Both the position numbers and the translations under genes were made by a program. DNA of 62,280 nucleotides from Pyrinomonadaceae bacterium (GTDB lineage: Bacteria; Acidobacteriota; Blastocatellia; Pyrinomonadales; Pyrinomonadaceae), in contig JALHNX010000007.1 in the NCBI GenBank assembly GCA_022843305.1, forward strand, positions 1 through 62,280, given 5' to 3'. This document shows positions 26,902 to 35,594 of the stretch, one piece after another. How positions within the stretch are numbered: position 1 is the first letter of the stretch; every line of letters begins with the position of its first letter. The notes under the pieces were generated by a model, which saw only the letters and a list, made by a program, of their open reading frames with translations, searched no databases and was not told where the DNA came from.

Positions 26902-29900
26902 ATGAAAAGAACTTTTTCGCTTTTTGTTCTGTTATTGATATTTGGTGTTGCCGGCGCTTTCGCGCAATCAAACACCGCTTCTTTATCCGGGACTGTTTCA
27001 GATGAAAAACAATCCGTTATCCCAAACGCGACTGTAACGGTTCGCAACGTAAACACAGGATTTTCCCGTAATTTGCAAACAGACGGCGAAGGTCGTTATA
27101 AGTTTGTCAATTTGCCTGTTGGCGCATACGAAGTGACGGTCGAAGCCGCGAATTTTTCAAAGTATGTTCAAACCGGCATCACCTTGTTATTGAATCAAAC
27201 CGCTGTCGTTGATCCGGTAATGAAAGCCGGAAACGTACAGGAAGTCGTGACGGTCGCGGCGAATGCTTCACTGCTCAATACGACGACGGCGGAAGTCAGC
27301 ACGCGGTTTGACGAAAAACGCTTATCCGAACTTCCAATCGCGGCGAATCGAAATGTCTATAACGTATTGCTGTCGGTTCCCGGCATCAGCCAGTTAAGTT
27401 CCGGTCAAACGGGATTTGCTAACGGCATCAGCTTTTCATCAAACGGCGGTCGTCTGCGGTCAAATAATTTTATGATTGACGGACAGGACATCAACGACCC
27501 GAGCGTTTCCGGCGGACAAATTGCGATCAACAACCCCGATGCGATTGGCGAAGTCCGAATTATTACGAATCAGTTTTTAGCCGAATACGGACGCAATTCG
27601 GGCGCGGTTGTTAATTTTATCGGCAAGTCCGGCACAAATAATTTTCGCGGTTCGGCATTTGTTTTTCACAACAACGAAAACCTCAACGCCTGCAGCAATC
27701 TCGATAAACAAGCCGGTTTCTGCAACCCGAACTCGACCATTGCGGGACGCGATAAAGCACCGTTGCGCAAAGAGTTTCAATACGGCTTCACGTTCGGCGG
27801 TCCGCTTCATCTGCCCGCTTTCGGCGAAGGCGGTCCGTATTTTTACAGCGGCAGAGACCGCACGTTTTTCTTCGGCGATTTCCAACGCTGGACAGACCGG
27901 GCTGCCGGTTCGGGATTCACTCTGAACGGGGCGCCGACCGTCGAAGGACGCGCGGTTTTACAACAATTCGCCAACCGTCCGCAAATCGCGGCACTGCTGC
28001 AATTCCTGCCTGCCGGAGCGGCGAACGGTCAGTCGAGAACTTTTGTTGTCAATGGAACGACATATACTGTCCCGCTCGGCAACATCACCGGTTCTTCATC
28101 GTTCCAATTCAATTCCAACCAGGGTTCGATCAGAATTGACCATCGCTTCAACGACAAAAATTTTATATACGGACGCTACCGGTTTGATTCCAATGAATCG
28201 TCCGGCGGCGGACAGGTTACGCCGCCCGGATTAACGACGGTCGTGCCGACGAAGACGAAAGCGGCGACGATTGTTTGGAACAGCGTTTTAAGCAGCCGAA
28301 TGGCGAATGAAGCGCGTATCGCGTGGTCGCGTTTCGATTCAACAACGACGGCGGCAAATCCTTCTTCAGAGGCGATCCCGTCAATTGAAATCTCCGAGCT
28401 GGGGTTGACCGGATTCAACGCGGCGGCAAGCCGGACGGCGATCGGACTGGCGGTAAACCTGCCGCAATTCCGAATTAACGATATTTATCAATTTACAGAC
28501 GCGGTTACCTATACAAAGGGCAATCATAATCTGAAATTCGGTGTTGACCTGCGCCGCACCGACGTGAAAAGTTTCTTTATCCCGACTGTCAGAGGTCGTC
28601 TGGCATATACAACACTGCAAAACTATGTAGATGACATCGCACAGGTTGCGACCATCAATTTGCCTTTAGCCGGCGGCGATAGAATCGGATTTTATCGTTG
28701 GTGGGAGTTTTACACTTATATCCAGGACGAATGGCGGATTACGCCGAATTTTACGCTGACACTCGGATTGCGATATGAATATCCGGGCGATTCTTTCAGC
28801 TATCTGAAAGAAGCCAATGAACGAATCGTCGCGGCAAACGGCAACGACCCGCGTTTTGCTTTAGCGCCTGTGCCGACGGCTGACAAAAACAACCTTATGC
28901 CCCGCATCGGATTCAACTGGAATCCGCGAACCAGGAGCAATGGTCTCCTCGGATTCATTACCGGCGGCGATAAAATGGTTTTGCGCGGCGGCTATTCGCG
29001 CACTTACGATGCTAATTACATCAATCTTAACCTGAACGTTGCGGGCGGTTTTCCGTATGTGGCTTCGATCACTTTCGGAGCGGCAAACGCTTATACGAAC
29101 GTTACCACAACGACCGCTCCGAATGTTACAAATCCCAATCTTTTAACGCGAACCGTCGTGGCGGAAGATTTCCGCGCTCCGGTAACCGATCAATTCTCGT
29201 TTGAAGTCCAGCGTGAGTTGAGCAGCGATTTGGTGTTCAAAGCCGGTTACATTAAAACCCGGGGGCGGGGTTTATTCCAGACGATTGACGGCAATCCGCG
29301 CACGATTTGTGCCGGAGGAACTTCGACCAATCCGTGTCCGCGCGTTGATCCGACGCGCGGCGTAATCCGCCTGCGCGGCAACGAAGCAAGCTCGGATTAT
29401 GATGCTTTGCAAGTCAGTTTGGACAAACGATTGAGTAGAAATTTCAGTGCGGGTGTCAATTATACATTCAGCGCGTTTATTGATACGGCATCGGAAACGT
29501 TCAATCCTTCGAACGCCGAAGTTGCAGTCGCGCAGAATTCCTTTGATCTGGAAGCCGACCGTGCGCGTTCGAGTTTTGACCGTCCGCACCGTCTGTCGGG
29601 TAATTTCGTCTATGAATTGCCTTTCTTTAGATCTCAAAAAGGTTTTGCCGGAAAAGTTCTCGGCGGATTTCAAATCAATTCGTTCTTTACTTTACAAAGC
29701 GGCGCGCCGTTCACGGTCTTAAACGGCAATGACCCGGCAGGCGCTTTGTCGGGAATTGACGGTTTGGTCGGCAGCTCGATTCGTCCGAATCTTGCCACCA
29801 CAACGAATCTTTCCTCTTTGAACATACTGGAAGTCAGAGCATTATGCGGCACGCCTGTCACCGGAAACAGATGTCCCGGACTTTTCACGCCGATCACGGC

Positions 29901-30156
29901 GGCGCAGCGTGTCGGCAGTGCCGGTCGCAATATACTGCGGGCGCAACGTTTGCGATTGGTAGATTTCGGTGTCATCAAAAATACCCGAATCTCCGAAACC
30001 GTCCGCTTCCAGCTTCGCGCGGATATGTTCAACGTCTTAAACGAACGCAATTTCGGCGTTCCCGAAGGACGCATCAATGCCCCGAGTTTTCTCAACCAAT
30101 GGGCAACAAACGGCGGCAACAGAAGAATTGTTCTGGGTGCCAGATTGGTTTTCTAA
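26902..30156 (+). CDS. TonB-dependent receptor, Oar-like, with carboxypeptidase regulatory domain
   Basis: 1084 residues. Signal peptide MKRTFSLFVLLLIFGVAGAF, cut near FAQSN. A CarboxypepD_reg-like domain (ASLSGTVSDEKQSVIPNATV, LPVGAYEVTVEAANF) is followed by the plug (LSELPIAANRNVYNVLLSVP, NNFMIDGQDINDPS) and a long barrel ending VLGARLVF with the terminal aromatic residue of outer-membrane proteins. Features such as NQFLAEYGRNSGAVVNFIGK and RPHRLSGNFVYELPF are typical of acidobacterial Oar-like transporters. Substrate unknown; oligopeptides or glycans are usual guesses. Strong SD at 26891. A terminator follows. Confidence 0.95.
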   Translation: MKRTFSLFVLLLIFGVAGAFAQSNTASLSGTVSDEKQSVIPNATVTVRNVNTGFSRNLQTDGEGRYKFVNLPVGAYEVTVEAANFSKYVQTGITLLLNQTAVVDPVMKAGNVQEVVTVAANASLLNTTTAEVSTRFDEKRLSELPIAANRNVYNVLLSVPGISQLSSGQTGFANGISFSSNGGRLRSNNFMIDGQDINDPSVSGGQIAINNPDAIGEVRIITNQFLAEYGRNSGAVVNFIGKSGTNNFRGSAFVFHNNENLNACSNLDKQAGFCNPNSTIAGRDKAPLRKEFQYGFTFGGPLHLPAFGEGGPYFYSGRDRTFFFGDFQRWTDRAAGSGFTLNGAPTVEGRAVLQQFANRPQIAALLQFLPAGAANGQSRTFVVNGTTYTVPLGNITGSSSFQFNSNQGSIRIDHRFNDKNFIYGRYRFDSNESSGGGQVTPPGLTTVVPTKTKAATIVWNSVLSSRMANEARIAWSRFDSTTTAANPSSEAIPSIEISELGLTGFNAAASRTAIGLAVNLPQFRINDIYQFTDAVTYTKGNHNLKFGVDLRRTDVKSFFIPTVRGRLAYTTLQNYVDDIAQVATINLPLAGGDRIGFYRWWEFYTYIQDEWRITPNFTLTLGLRYEYPGDSFSYLKEANERIVAANGNDPRFALAPVPTADKNNLMPRIGFNWNPRTRSNGLLGFITGGDKMVLRGGYSRTYDANYINLNLNVAGGFPYVASITFGAANAYTNVTTTTAPNVTNPNLLTRTVVAEDFRAPVTDQFSFEVQRELSSDLVFKAGYIKTRGRGLFQTIDGNPRTICAGGTSTNPCPRVDPTRGVIRLRGNEASSDYDALQVSLDKRLSRNFSAGVNYTFSAFIDTASETFNPSNAEVAVAQNSFDLEADRARSSFDRPHRLSGNFVYELPFFRSQKGFAGKVLGGFQINSFFTLQSGAPFTVLNGNDPAGALSGIDGLVGSSIRPNLATTTNLSSLNILEVRALCGTPVTGNRCPGLFTPITAAQRVGSAGRNILRAQRLRLVDFGVIKNTRISETVRFQLRADMFNVLNERNFGVPEGRINAPSFLNQWATNGGNRRIVLGARLVF

Positions 30157-30178
30157 AAGAAATCCGATTTTAGAGAGG

Positions 30179-30217
30179 AAAAGGCGGCGCTATATATAAG
30201 CCGCCTTTTTCTTTTTG
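30179..30217 (+). terminator. Intrinsic terminator
   Basis: AAAAGGCGGC, 11-base AT loop, GCCGCCTTTTTC and further T. Lies 23 bases after the TonB receptor stop. Confidence 0.92.
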
Positions 30218-30452
30218 AGAAATAAAAAAATAATTTACAAGTAAAACCAAACTTTTCCGCGCTTTTTCCGTAAATTTTTGGCAAAAGTGAAAATGTTTTG
30301 TTAACACTTTTTCCCGAAGGTTCGTCTTTAATGACGGCAAGCAAGTTAAAAGCCGATTTTTATAGTTTGATGAGCGGCGAAATCTTTTTTTGTTTCGTTC
30401 ATTTTCAACTTCATAGATCGATCGCCGTTCATCAACTTATTTTATAAACGAA

Positions 30453-31031
30453 ATGCCCGACCGCGAAATGACAGGCAATTTATTCTTCTTCGCAGGAAGC
30501 GATACGACGGCGACCGCCGCGCAAAAAAAATCCGCGCCGGCGCAGATTATCGAGCGCGTTGCGGCGGGCGATCAGGAAGCCTTCGGCGAGCTTTATAAAA
30601 TGTTTGCGCCGATGGTTCACGGAATTGTTCTGGCGCGTGTCCGCCGCGACGAAGTTGACGACATCGTGCAGGAAGTTTTCCTGTCGGCTTATAAAAATTT
30701 AGATACTTTGCGCGATAAATCTGCCGTTGGCGGATGGCTGGCGATGATTGCGCGAAACCGCACCGCCGAATTTTACCGGCACGCCAGACCGACCGAAGAA
30801 CTTTCGGAAGACTTGCGCGAAAAGGAAAACCGCAAAACGGAAGCGCGTGAGATTTTAAAAGCGATTCACGCTCTGCCCGAAGCCTACCGCGAAACGCTGG
30901 TTTTGCGGCTCGTCGAGGGAATGACCGGACCGGAAATCGCCGGGCGCACGAATTTAACGCCCGAATCGGTCAGAGTAAATCTGCATCGCGGAATGAAACT
31001 GCTGAGAGAAAAACTCGGCATCACGGAGTAA
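30453..31031 (+). CDS. ECF-type RNA polymerase sigma factor
   Basis: 192 residues. Sigma region 2: EAFGELYKMFAPMVHGIVLA, VDDIVQEVFLSAYKNLDTLR and WLAMIARNRTAEFYR. Region 4: ALPEAYRETLVLRLVEGMTG, PEIAGRTNLTPESVRVNLHR. Complete two-domain ECF. The upstream ~235 bases after the TonB terminator should hold its promoter. The next gene is 7 bases away and encodes a membrane protein, the usual sigma/anti-sigma arrangement, and two DUF4252 proteins follow, probably the regulated output. Confidence 0.94.
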   Translation: MPDREMTGNLFFFAGSDTTATAAQKKSAPAQIIERVAAGDQEAFGELYKMFAPMVHGIVLARVRRDEVDDIVQEVFLSAYKNLDTLRDKSAVGGWLAMIARNRTAEFYRHARPTEELSEDLREKENRKTEAREILKAIHALPEAYRETLVLRLVEGMTGPEIAGRTNLTPESVRVNLHRGMKLLREKLGITE

Positions 31032-31038
31032 AAAAGCA

Positions 31039-31641
31039 ATGAAGGAAGATTATCTTTGGGACAAAACCGGCGAAGACGCGGAAATTCAAGGTTTGGAAAA
31101 CGCCCTCAAAGCGTTTCGCTATCAGGAAACCGCGCCGCCCGAACTTCCGCAGAAAGTATTCACGGTCGAAAAAGCAAAGCCGCGCAGATTTTTTCCGCTC
31201 TTCGGTTTCGGTTTCGCGGCTTTGGCGGCGGTCGTTGCGGTCTTTTCGGTCGTCTGGTTTCAAATAACCGACAGCAAAATCCCGGTCATTGAAGTCATTG
31301 CAGAAAAAAGCGAACCGAAAAACGAAAACAAAATTGCGGAAGAAAAGTTTGATGAGCCGGTGCAATTTACGCCCGCTGTCAAAAGCGTAAATTCGCCGCC
31401 TTCCGCGAAACGGAATGTTGTCCGGCTTCGCCAAAAAACCGTGCCGACCGTTCGCCCGGAAAAAGCGATTTTGCGAAATCCGATTTCAAAAGAACCGGCT
31501 GAAACGCTGACCGCCGAGGAACAATACGCTTACGATCAATTGATGCTCGCGCTTTCGATCACGGGTTCGAAATTGAGAATCGTGCAGAACAAAATTAAAG
31601 GAATCGAGGAACAAAACGCCGTCATTGAAACGGCAAAATAG
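31039..31641 (+). CDS. Probable anti-sigma factor, single-pass membrane protein
   Basis: 200 residues. The first ~55 are charged cytosolic sequence, then a membrane helix (FGFAALAAVVAVFSVVWF), then a long basic and Pro-rich outer part ending in a helical region ALSITGSKLRIVQNKIKG. It begins 7 bases after the ECF gene. No zinc-binding HxxxCxxC anti-sigma domain is visible, so the assignment rests on position and topology. Confidence 0.7.
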   Translation: MKEDYLWDKTGEDAEIQGLENALKAFRYQETAPPELPQKVFTVEKAKPRRFFPLFGFGFAALAAVVAVFSVVWFQITDSKIPVIEVIAEKSEPKNENKIAEEKFDEPVQFTPAVKSVNSPPSAKRNVVRLRQKTVPTVRPEKAILRNPISKEPAETLTAEEQYAYDQLMLALSITGSKLRIVQNKIKGIEEQNAVIETAK

Positions 31642-31657
31642 AGAGTTTTTAATGTCC

Positions 31658-31723
31658 ATCAAACTTCAGTTTGATGCCGACGCACTAATTAAAACGCGAA
31701 AAAACAAACTGAAGTTTGTTTTA
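31658..31723. repeat. Pair of CAAACT-AGTTTG palindromes
   Basis: CAAACTTCAGTTTG at 31659-31673 and CAAACTGAAGTTTG at about 31704-31718; each is near-palindromic and the two also complement each other. Related motif at 56177-56268. Confidence 0.65.
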
Positions 31724-31740
31724 CTTTTGGAGAAATTATT

Positions 31741-32304
31741 ATGAAATCACTTAACAAACATTTATCGAAAATCGCGCTTTTGGTCGCCGTTTTCGTGCTT
31801 TCGGGAATCGCCGCGAACGGGCAGGACGCGCGGCTTCGTTTTGAAAAGCTCAACGGTTTGGAAAACCGGGCGCGCGACGTGGTCGAAGTCAATATCGAAG
31901 GCAAACTGCTCGATTTGGCGCGGCGCGTGATGATGAAATCGAAAGACGCGAACGCACAGAAGGTCGGCGAAGCGATCAAGGATTTGAAAGGAATCTATGT
32001 CCGCGTTTACAATTTCGAGAACGAAAACGAATACAACCCGGCGGACATTGACGAAATCCGCGCCCAATTGAACGCGCCGGGTTGGGAACGACTCGCCAAC
32101 GTCCGCAGTAAGAAAAACAACCAGAAAGTTGACGTTTACACGATGTTCACGGGCGATCTGATGAGCGGCGTGGCGGTCGTCGTCTCGGAATCGAAATCAA
32201 TCGCGCTCGTCAATGTCATCGGTCCGATTGACATTGATCTGCTGGTCGAACTGAGCGGCAAAATGAACATTCCGCGCATCGAGATCGAAAAGGACGACAA
32301 ATAA
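31741..32304 (+). CDS. Exported DUF4252-like protein
   Basis: 187 residues with a signal peptide ending near IAANGQD (LSKIALLVAVFVLSGIA). DUF4252 features: LARRVMMKSKDANAQKVGEA, IKDLKGIYVRVYNFE and VVVSESKSIALVNVIGPID. Function unknown; members occur next to ECF sigma factors in Bacteroidetes and Acidobacteria. The second DUF4252-like gene follows within 16 bases, so they are one unit. Confidence 0.82.
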   Translation: MKSLNKHLSKIALLVAVFVLSGIAANGQDARLRFEKLNGLENRARDVVEVNIEGKLLDLARRVMMKSKDANAQKVGEAIKDLKGIYVRVYNFENENEYNPADIDEIRAQLNAPGWERLANVRSKKNNQKVDVYTMFTGDLMSGVAVVVSESKSIALVNVIGPIDIDLLVELSGKMNIPRIEIEKDDK

Positions 32305-32320
32305 AAGGAGGCGCGTGGTA

Positions 32321-32887
32321 ATGAAAAAGCAAATTTTAATGGCGGCGGCTTTTATGTTTCTAGCCTTCACGCTGAACGCTTCGACGGTGAACGCGAAAGG
32401 CGGCGAATATAAACAGATCGTCCGCCACCTGAAAACCAAATACAAGGCGAAAAAGGTCAAAATTCCCTTTATGTTTCTGGCGCGGTTCGCGGTCAGCGTC
32501 GTGCGACCGGCGGGCGTTAAAAGTTTCAGCGTAACGATCTTCGAGGATTTGAAATTTTCCAAAGAAACGCTCGACGCGGAAATGCAGGCGGCGATGCGCG
32601 ATTCGTTCGGCGCGCAGTGGAGTTCGATTCTAAGAGTCCGTTCGCGCACCGGCGAACAGGTTTATATGTATATGCGCGACGCAGGCAAAGATTCGGTCAG
32701 AATCTCGCTCGTCACGATCAACAAAGAACAGGCGACAGTCATCCGCGCGACCGTCAACCCCGACAAGCTCGCCGAATTTATGGACAACCCGAAAATCTTC
32801 GGCATCTCTTTGGACGACGGCGCAAAAACGAAAATCAACAAGACGGAAACACCCGAAAACCCTGAAGAGCCGAAAAAAGATAATTAG
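32321..32887 (+). CDS. Exported DUF4252-like protein, second copy
   Basis: 188 residues from ATG 32321, preceded by AAAGGAGG nine bases away; GTG 32315 is too close to that SD. Signal peptide MKKQILMAAAFMFLAFTLNA. The body, RFAVSVVRPAGVKSFSVTIF, EQVYMYMRDAGKDSVRISLV and ATVIRATVNPDKLAEFM, resembles the DUF4252 pattern but is well diverged from the gene before it. Ends in a charged tail, EEPKKDN. Confidence 0.78.
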   Translation: MKKQILMAAAFMFLAFTLNASTVNAKGGEYKQIVRHLKTKYKAKKVKIPFMFLARFAVSVVRPAGVKSFSVTIFEDLKFSKETLDAEMQAAMRDSFGAQWSSILRVRSRTGEQVYMYMRDAGKDSVRISLVTINKEQATVIRATVNPDKLAEFMDNPKIFGISLDDGAKTKINKTETPENPEEPKKDN

Positions 32888-32907
32888 CGTGAGTATTAGT
32901 TAAAATT

Positions 32908-33036
32908 GGAGCGCGGACGGCTCGTCCGCCAGCGTTTGAAAAACGCTAAAAACGATTCGGTTTCCATTAGAGTTTTAGGGAATCGAACCGTTTTTTACGC
33001 CGCTTCGCATCGTGGCGGACGAGCCGTCCGCGCTCC
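32908..33036. repeat. Fold-back element with GGAGCG/CGCTCC ends
   Basis: Begins GGAGCGCGGACGGCTCGTCC and ends GGACGAGCCGTCCGCGCTCC, a long perfect terminal inverted repeat. Inside are AGCGTTT-GAA-AAACGCT and a CGATTCGG...AATCGAACCG pair. Same plan as 40828-40959, 58783-58901 and 61253-61382. Confidence 0.9.
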
Positions 33037-33056
33037 GACTTTATTCAATACTGATG

Positions 33057-33686
33057 CTACTTACCAATAATTTCTAAAATCTCTTTAAATAATTTCTCAC
33101 AATGCGGCGCGGATTCACGGACTTTTTGCGGATTGATAATTTCTAAAATTTTCGCGCCGTGCCGTGTTTTGTGATATACGCCTTTCTGTGTGTTTTTGGT
33201 CGCGTTTTCCAATTCACTTTCGACGCTGGCTTTCGCAATTTTCTCGACATTCGTATTTTTTGAAAGCGCGTTCCTATTAAAGTTCTGCCCGTAAAATTCG
33301 GCTAATGTATCTTTATCGGCGAAAAACCACGACTCCATCATTTGCGCCATTAGATGACATTGATTTTCTTCCGCGTTTTGCAGATGCCACGTCGGATTTT
33401 GCTTTTGCAGAAAAGTTTTCGGTGTTTCGTTCTCTTCAATCGGCGCGTCGGAATCGAGCAGAAACAACACGAAACTGTCTTGATATTCTCGCGCGCCGTC
33501 GAGAAATTTCTTAAAAGTTTCAAACTTCGAGCCGTAAGTTATCGGGCGAAGCGTGATGTTTCGGCTTTTGGCTTTGTCAATCAATTCACGAAAGAAAATA
33601 TTAAAACCTTGCCGAAGCGTGATGTCGGTGTTCTTTCCTTTATTTTTCGTGTCGCCTTCGATGTAAATTCTGATTTCTTTTACCAT
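33057..33686 (-). CDS. DUF4276-like protein with Toprim-type motifs (candidate effector)
   Basis: 209 residues. The start IYIEGDTK supplies the first acidic residue and VLFLLDSDAPIEE the DxD pair, as in Toprim-fold nucleases of the OLD and PARIS type. ENQCHLMAQMMESWFFADK is the typical DUF4276 stretch, and a Lys/Arg-rich C-terminal region follows. Its ATG overlaps the stop of the AAA ATPase gene by 7 bases, so the two are translated together. By analogy with the ATPase-plus-Toprim pair of PARIS (AriA/AriB), it may be a nuclease held inactive by the ATPase; this is inference. Confidence 0.75.
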   Translation of the reverse strand: MVKEIRIYIEGDTKNKGKNTDITLRQGFNIFFRELIDKAKSRNITLRPITYGSKFETFKKFLDGAREYQDSFVLFLLDSDAPIEENETPKTFLQKQNPTWHLQNAEENQCHLMAQMMESWFFADKDTLAEFYGQNFNRNALSKNTNVEKIAKASVESELENATKNTQKGVYHKTRHGAKILEIINPQKVRESAPHCEKLFKEILEIIGK

Positions 33687-34852
33687 CGCGTTCCGCCGAT
33701 TTCACCTTTCAGCCAAAGGTCGCCGAGTGAATATTCATTCAACCATTCCTTCAATTTTTCCGCTTCGAGCCGTTTGAAATGCGTTCCGTCTTCGTCCTTT
33801 TCGCAGACGAGAACGGCTTCGGGCATATCGCTAAATGCGGAAACGAGAATGTCCGAATGGGTTGTCACAATCAACTGCGTTCTCTGCGAAGCCTCTTTCA
33901 TCAACTCGGCAATCGTCGGCAAAATATCGGGATGAAGCCCGGTTTCCGGTTCTTCGATACAAATCAGCGGCGGCGGCTCGGGATGACAAAGAATCGCCAG
34001 CAAACACAAATAACGCAAAGTCCCATCCGAAAGCCGCATCGCCGAAATCGGTTTTTCCAAACCTTCTTCACCAATAAAAAGGTATATATATTCTGCTAAA
34101 TATTCAAAAGAATAATCTCTAACTTTCGGATTAAATTTTCTTAAATAATTTATGATTTTCTCTTTTGTATTTCCTTTAGCTTCTAAATCCTTTAATACAA
34201 GGAACAAATTTTTTGCTTCTTCTTGAAGAAATTCATTTGGTAATGATGAAACTTGAGGTTTTCTTATTTCAGAATTACGATTCGTTTGTAAATCAGTATA
34301 AAAGCGTATCCGTAAAATAATATTTACAAAAGCAAGCCAAGGCATTTTTAGTTTAGCTTCTGTTCCTAATGTAAATGACTTATCGAATGTCTTAGCAAGA
34401 AATGACTGTTCTGGATTATTTGAATCACTCTTTTTAATTGAAATATTATTTCTCAAATCATTAATAGTTTCTTCAAGTATTAATAATCTTCGGTCTATTT
34501 CCGTAAATCTAATTTTGTATTCTAAGGTTTCTATTTTTAATTCACCTAATGGTAAGTTTGTTTGAAAATTAGAAACAACATCTATTTCGGTTGTGCCTTC
34601 ACTTTGTTTTCCCTTCCAAATCCATTCGTTTATTCCACCGTTTTCACTAATAAAATTTGCTAGACCTTTATCCTGTGGAAGCGAGCGCAAAAGTTTTATC
34701 ACATCAACCAGATTCGATTTGCCTGAAGCGTTTTGACCGATGATGATGTTGAGCGGTTCGAGCGTGATTTCTTCGCCTTTGTCGCCGCCTTTGTCGCCGA
34801 AGGAAAGAATGTTGCGGAGTCTGATTTTTTCGATTAAGCGTTTGCCTTCCAT
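33680..34852 (-). CDS. AAA family (RecF/OLD-like) ATPase, candidate defence sensor
   Basis: 390 residues. Starts IRLRNILSFGDKG and Walker A IIGQNASGKSNLVDVIKLL; the C-terminal half has the signature MRLSDGTLRYLCLLAILCHP, Walker B LICIEEPETGLHPD and the switch IVTTHSDILVSAFSD. This is the SMC/ABC-like AAA_21 type. The middle (residues 100-260) is AT-rich in DNA and lysine-rich in protein, unlike the flanks, which suggests transfer. Overlaps the Toprim-like gene. Likely function: sensing of foreign activity and release of the partner (inference from PARIS/OLD-like pairs). Confidence 0.85.
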   Translation of the reverse strand: MEGKRLIEKIRLRNILSFGDKGGDKGEEITLEPLNIIIGQNASGKSNLVDVIKLLRSLPQDKGLANFISENGGINEWIWKGKQSEGTTEIDVVSNFQTNLPLGELKIETLEYKIRFTEIDRRLLILEETINDLRNNISIKKSDSNNPEQSFLAKTFDKSFTLGTEAKLKMPWLAFVNIILRIRFYTDLQTNRNSEIRKPQVSSLPNEFLQEEAKNLFLVLKDLEAKGNTKEKIINYLRKFNPKVRDYSFEYLAEYIYLFIGEEGLEKPISAMRLSDGTLRYLCLLAILCHPEPPPLICIEEPETGLHPDILPTIAELMKEASQRTQLIVTTHSDILVSAFSDMPEAVLVCEKDEDGTHFKRLEAEKLKEWLNEYSLGDLWLKGEIGGTRW

Positions 34853-34893
34853 ATCGTTTCAGATTATAGCGCATCTTCCGAAATTTTCGATTT

Positions 34894-35113
34894 ATGTCGC
34901 TGAAAGCGACCGACAATATAGCGTAGGGTGAAGCGAAGCGAAACCCTACGTCAGTTTAATAAACAACGCGCTCGCTGAAGGCGAGCAACAAATTGGCGGT
35001 GCGTGTGTTCGACACTTTCAGCGTCGGAATGTGTTTTTCGATTGACATAGGGTTTCATTCGCTTCGCTCATTTCACCCTATGCTATGTTGTTTGTCGCCG
35101 TTGGCGACATCGG
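34894..35113. repeat. Fold-back element with TAGCGTAGGGTGAA core, copy 1
   Basis: Outer arms ATGTCGC...GCGACAT, inner pair TAGCGTAGGGTGAA...TTCACCCTATGCTA and the hairpin GCTCGCTGAAGGCGAGC. It shares its core with the element at 36917-37244. No gene fits here; the rest of the gap 34853-35204 also has a T-rich microrepeat (35159-35193). Confidence 0.85.
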
Positions 35114-35158
35114 ACAGATTTATCTCAGCATAATTACCAAAAAAGACAATCGGATACG

Positions 35159-35193
35159 AATCCTTTTGCCTTTTTGCTTTTTACTTTGCCTTG
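35159..35193. repeat. Single-arm microrepeat (CTTTTTG-type)
   Basis: Words CCTTTTGCC, TTTTTGCTTTTTACTTTGCC. No matching complementary arm close by; it overlaps nothing but lies 12 bases from the end of the DUF433 gene. Confidence 0.5.
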
Positions 35194-35204
35194 AAATTTC
35201 GGCT

Positions 35205-35513
35205 TCATATCTGCGGCGTGAGTAATTCGCGTCGTGCTTTCTGCATTTTCGCCTTCCAATTTGCGTCGTTTGACGTTTCGCGCATCTTTTCAAATTCGGC
35301 TTCTTCGGCAATTAAATATTCGTCAATTTCCGTCTGATTCGAGAGATAAAACGCAATCGCGCCGTAGATTTCTTCTAACGTCAAAAGCGGAAACGAACGC
35401 CGAATACTTTCGGGTGATTGTCCGCGCCGAAACGCATACACTATCGAATCGAGCGAAATGCGCTTGTCCGCAATCCAAAAGCCCCCGTCTCTTTTTTCGA
35501 CATATTTTTTCAT
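35205..35513 (-). CDS. DUF433 family protein (antitoxin-like)
   Basis: 102 residues. DUF433 fold with [20 protein letters not shown] and the HTH-like [23 protein letters not shown]433 proteins are often antitoxins paired with DUF5615/PIN-like toxins. Here no toxin partner is visible on either side, so it is an orphan or a remnant of a pair. Just upstream of citrate synthase on the same strand but separated by a microrepeat pair. Confidence 0.82.
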   Translation of the reverse strand: MKKYVEKRDGGFWIADKRISLDSIVYAFRRGQSPESIRRSFPLLTLEEIYGAIAFYLSNQTEIDEYLIAEEAEFEKMRETSNDANWKAKMQKARRELLTPQI

Positions 35514-35525
35514 ACGAAAAGTTTA

Positions 35526-35592
35526 CAATAAAAAAGGCAAATCGGAAACTTTTCTTCCTTTTTGCCTTTTTACTTTTTCCTTTTGCCTTACG
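35526..35592. repeat. Paired microrepeat arms (AAAAAGGC / GCCTTTTT)
   Basis: Left arm AAAAAAGGCAAATCGGAAAC, right arm CCTTTTTGCCTTTTTACTTT and following TTTTGCC. Between DUF433 and citrate synthase genes. Confidence 0.7.
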
Positions 35593-35594
35593 CT

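Noticed and set aside
35120..35311. Minus-strand frame after DUF433 considered as its missing toxin
   Set aside because: It is low in complexity, overlaps the DUF433 gene in another frame and has no PIN or DUF5615 motif.
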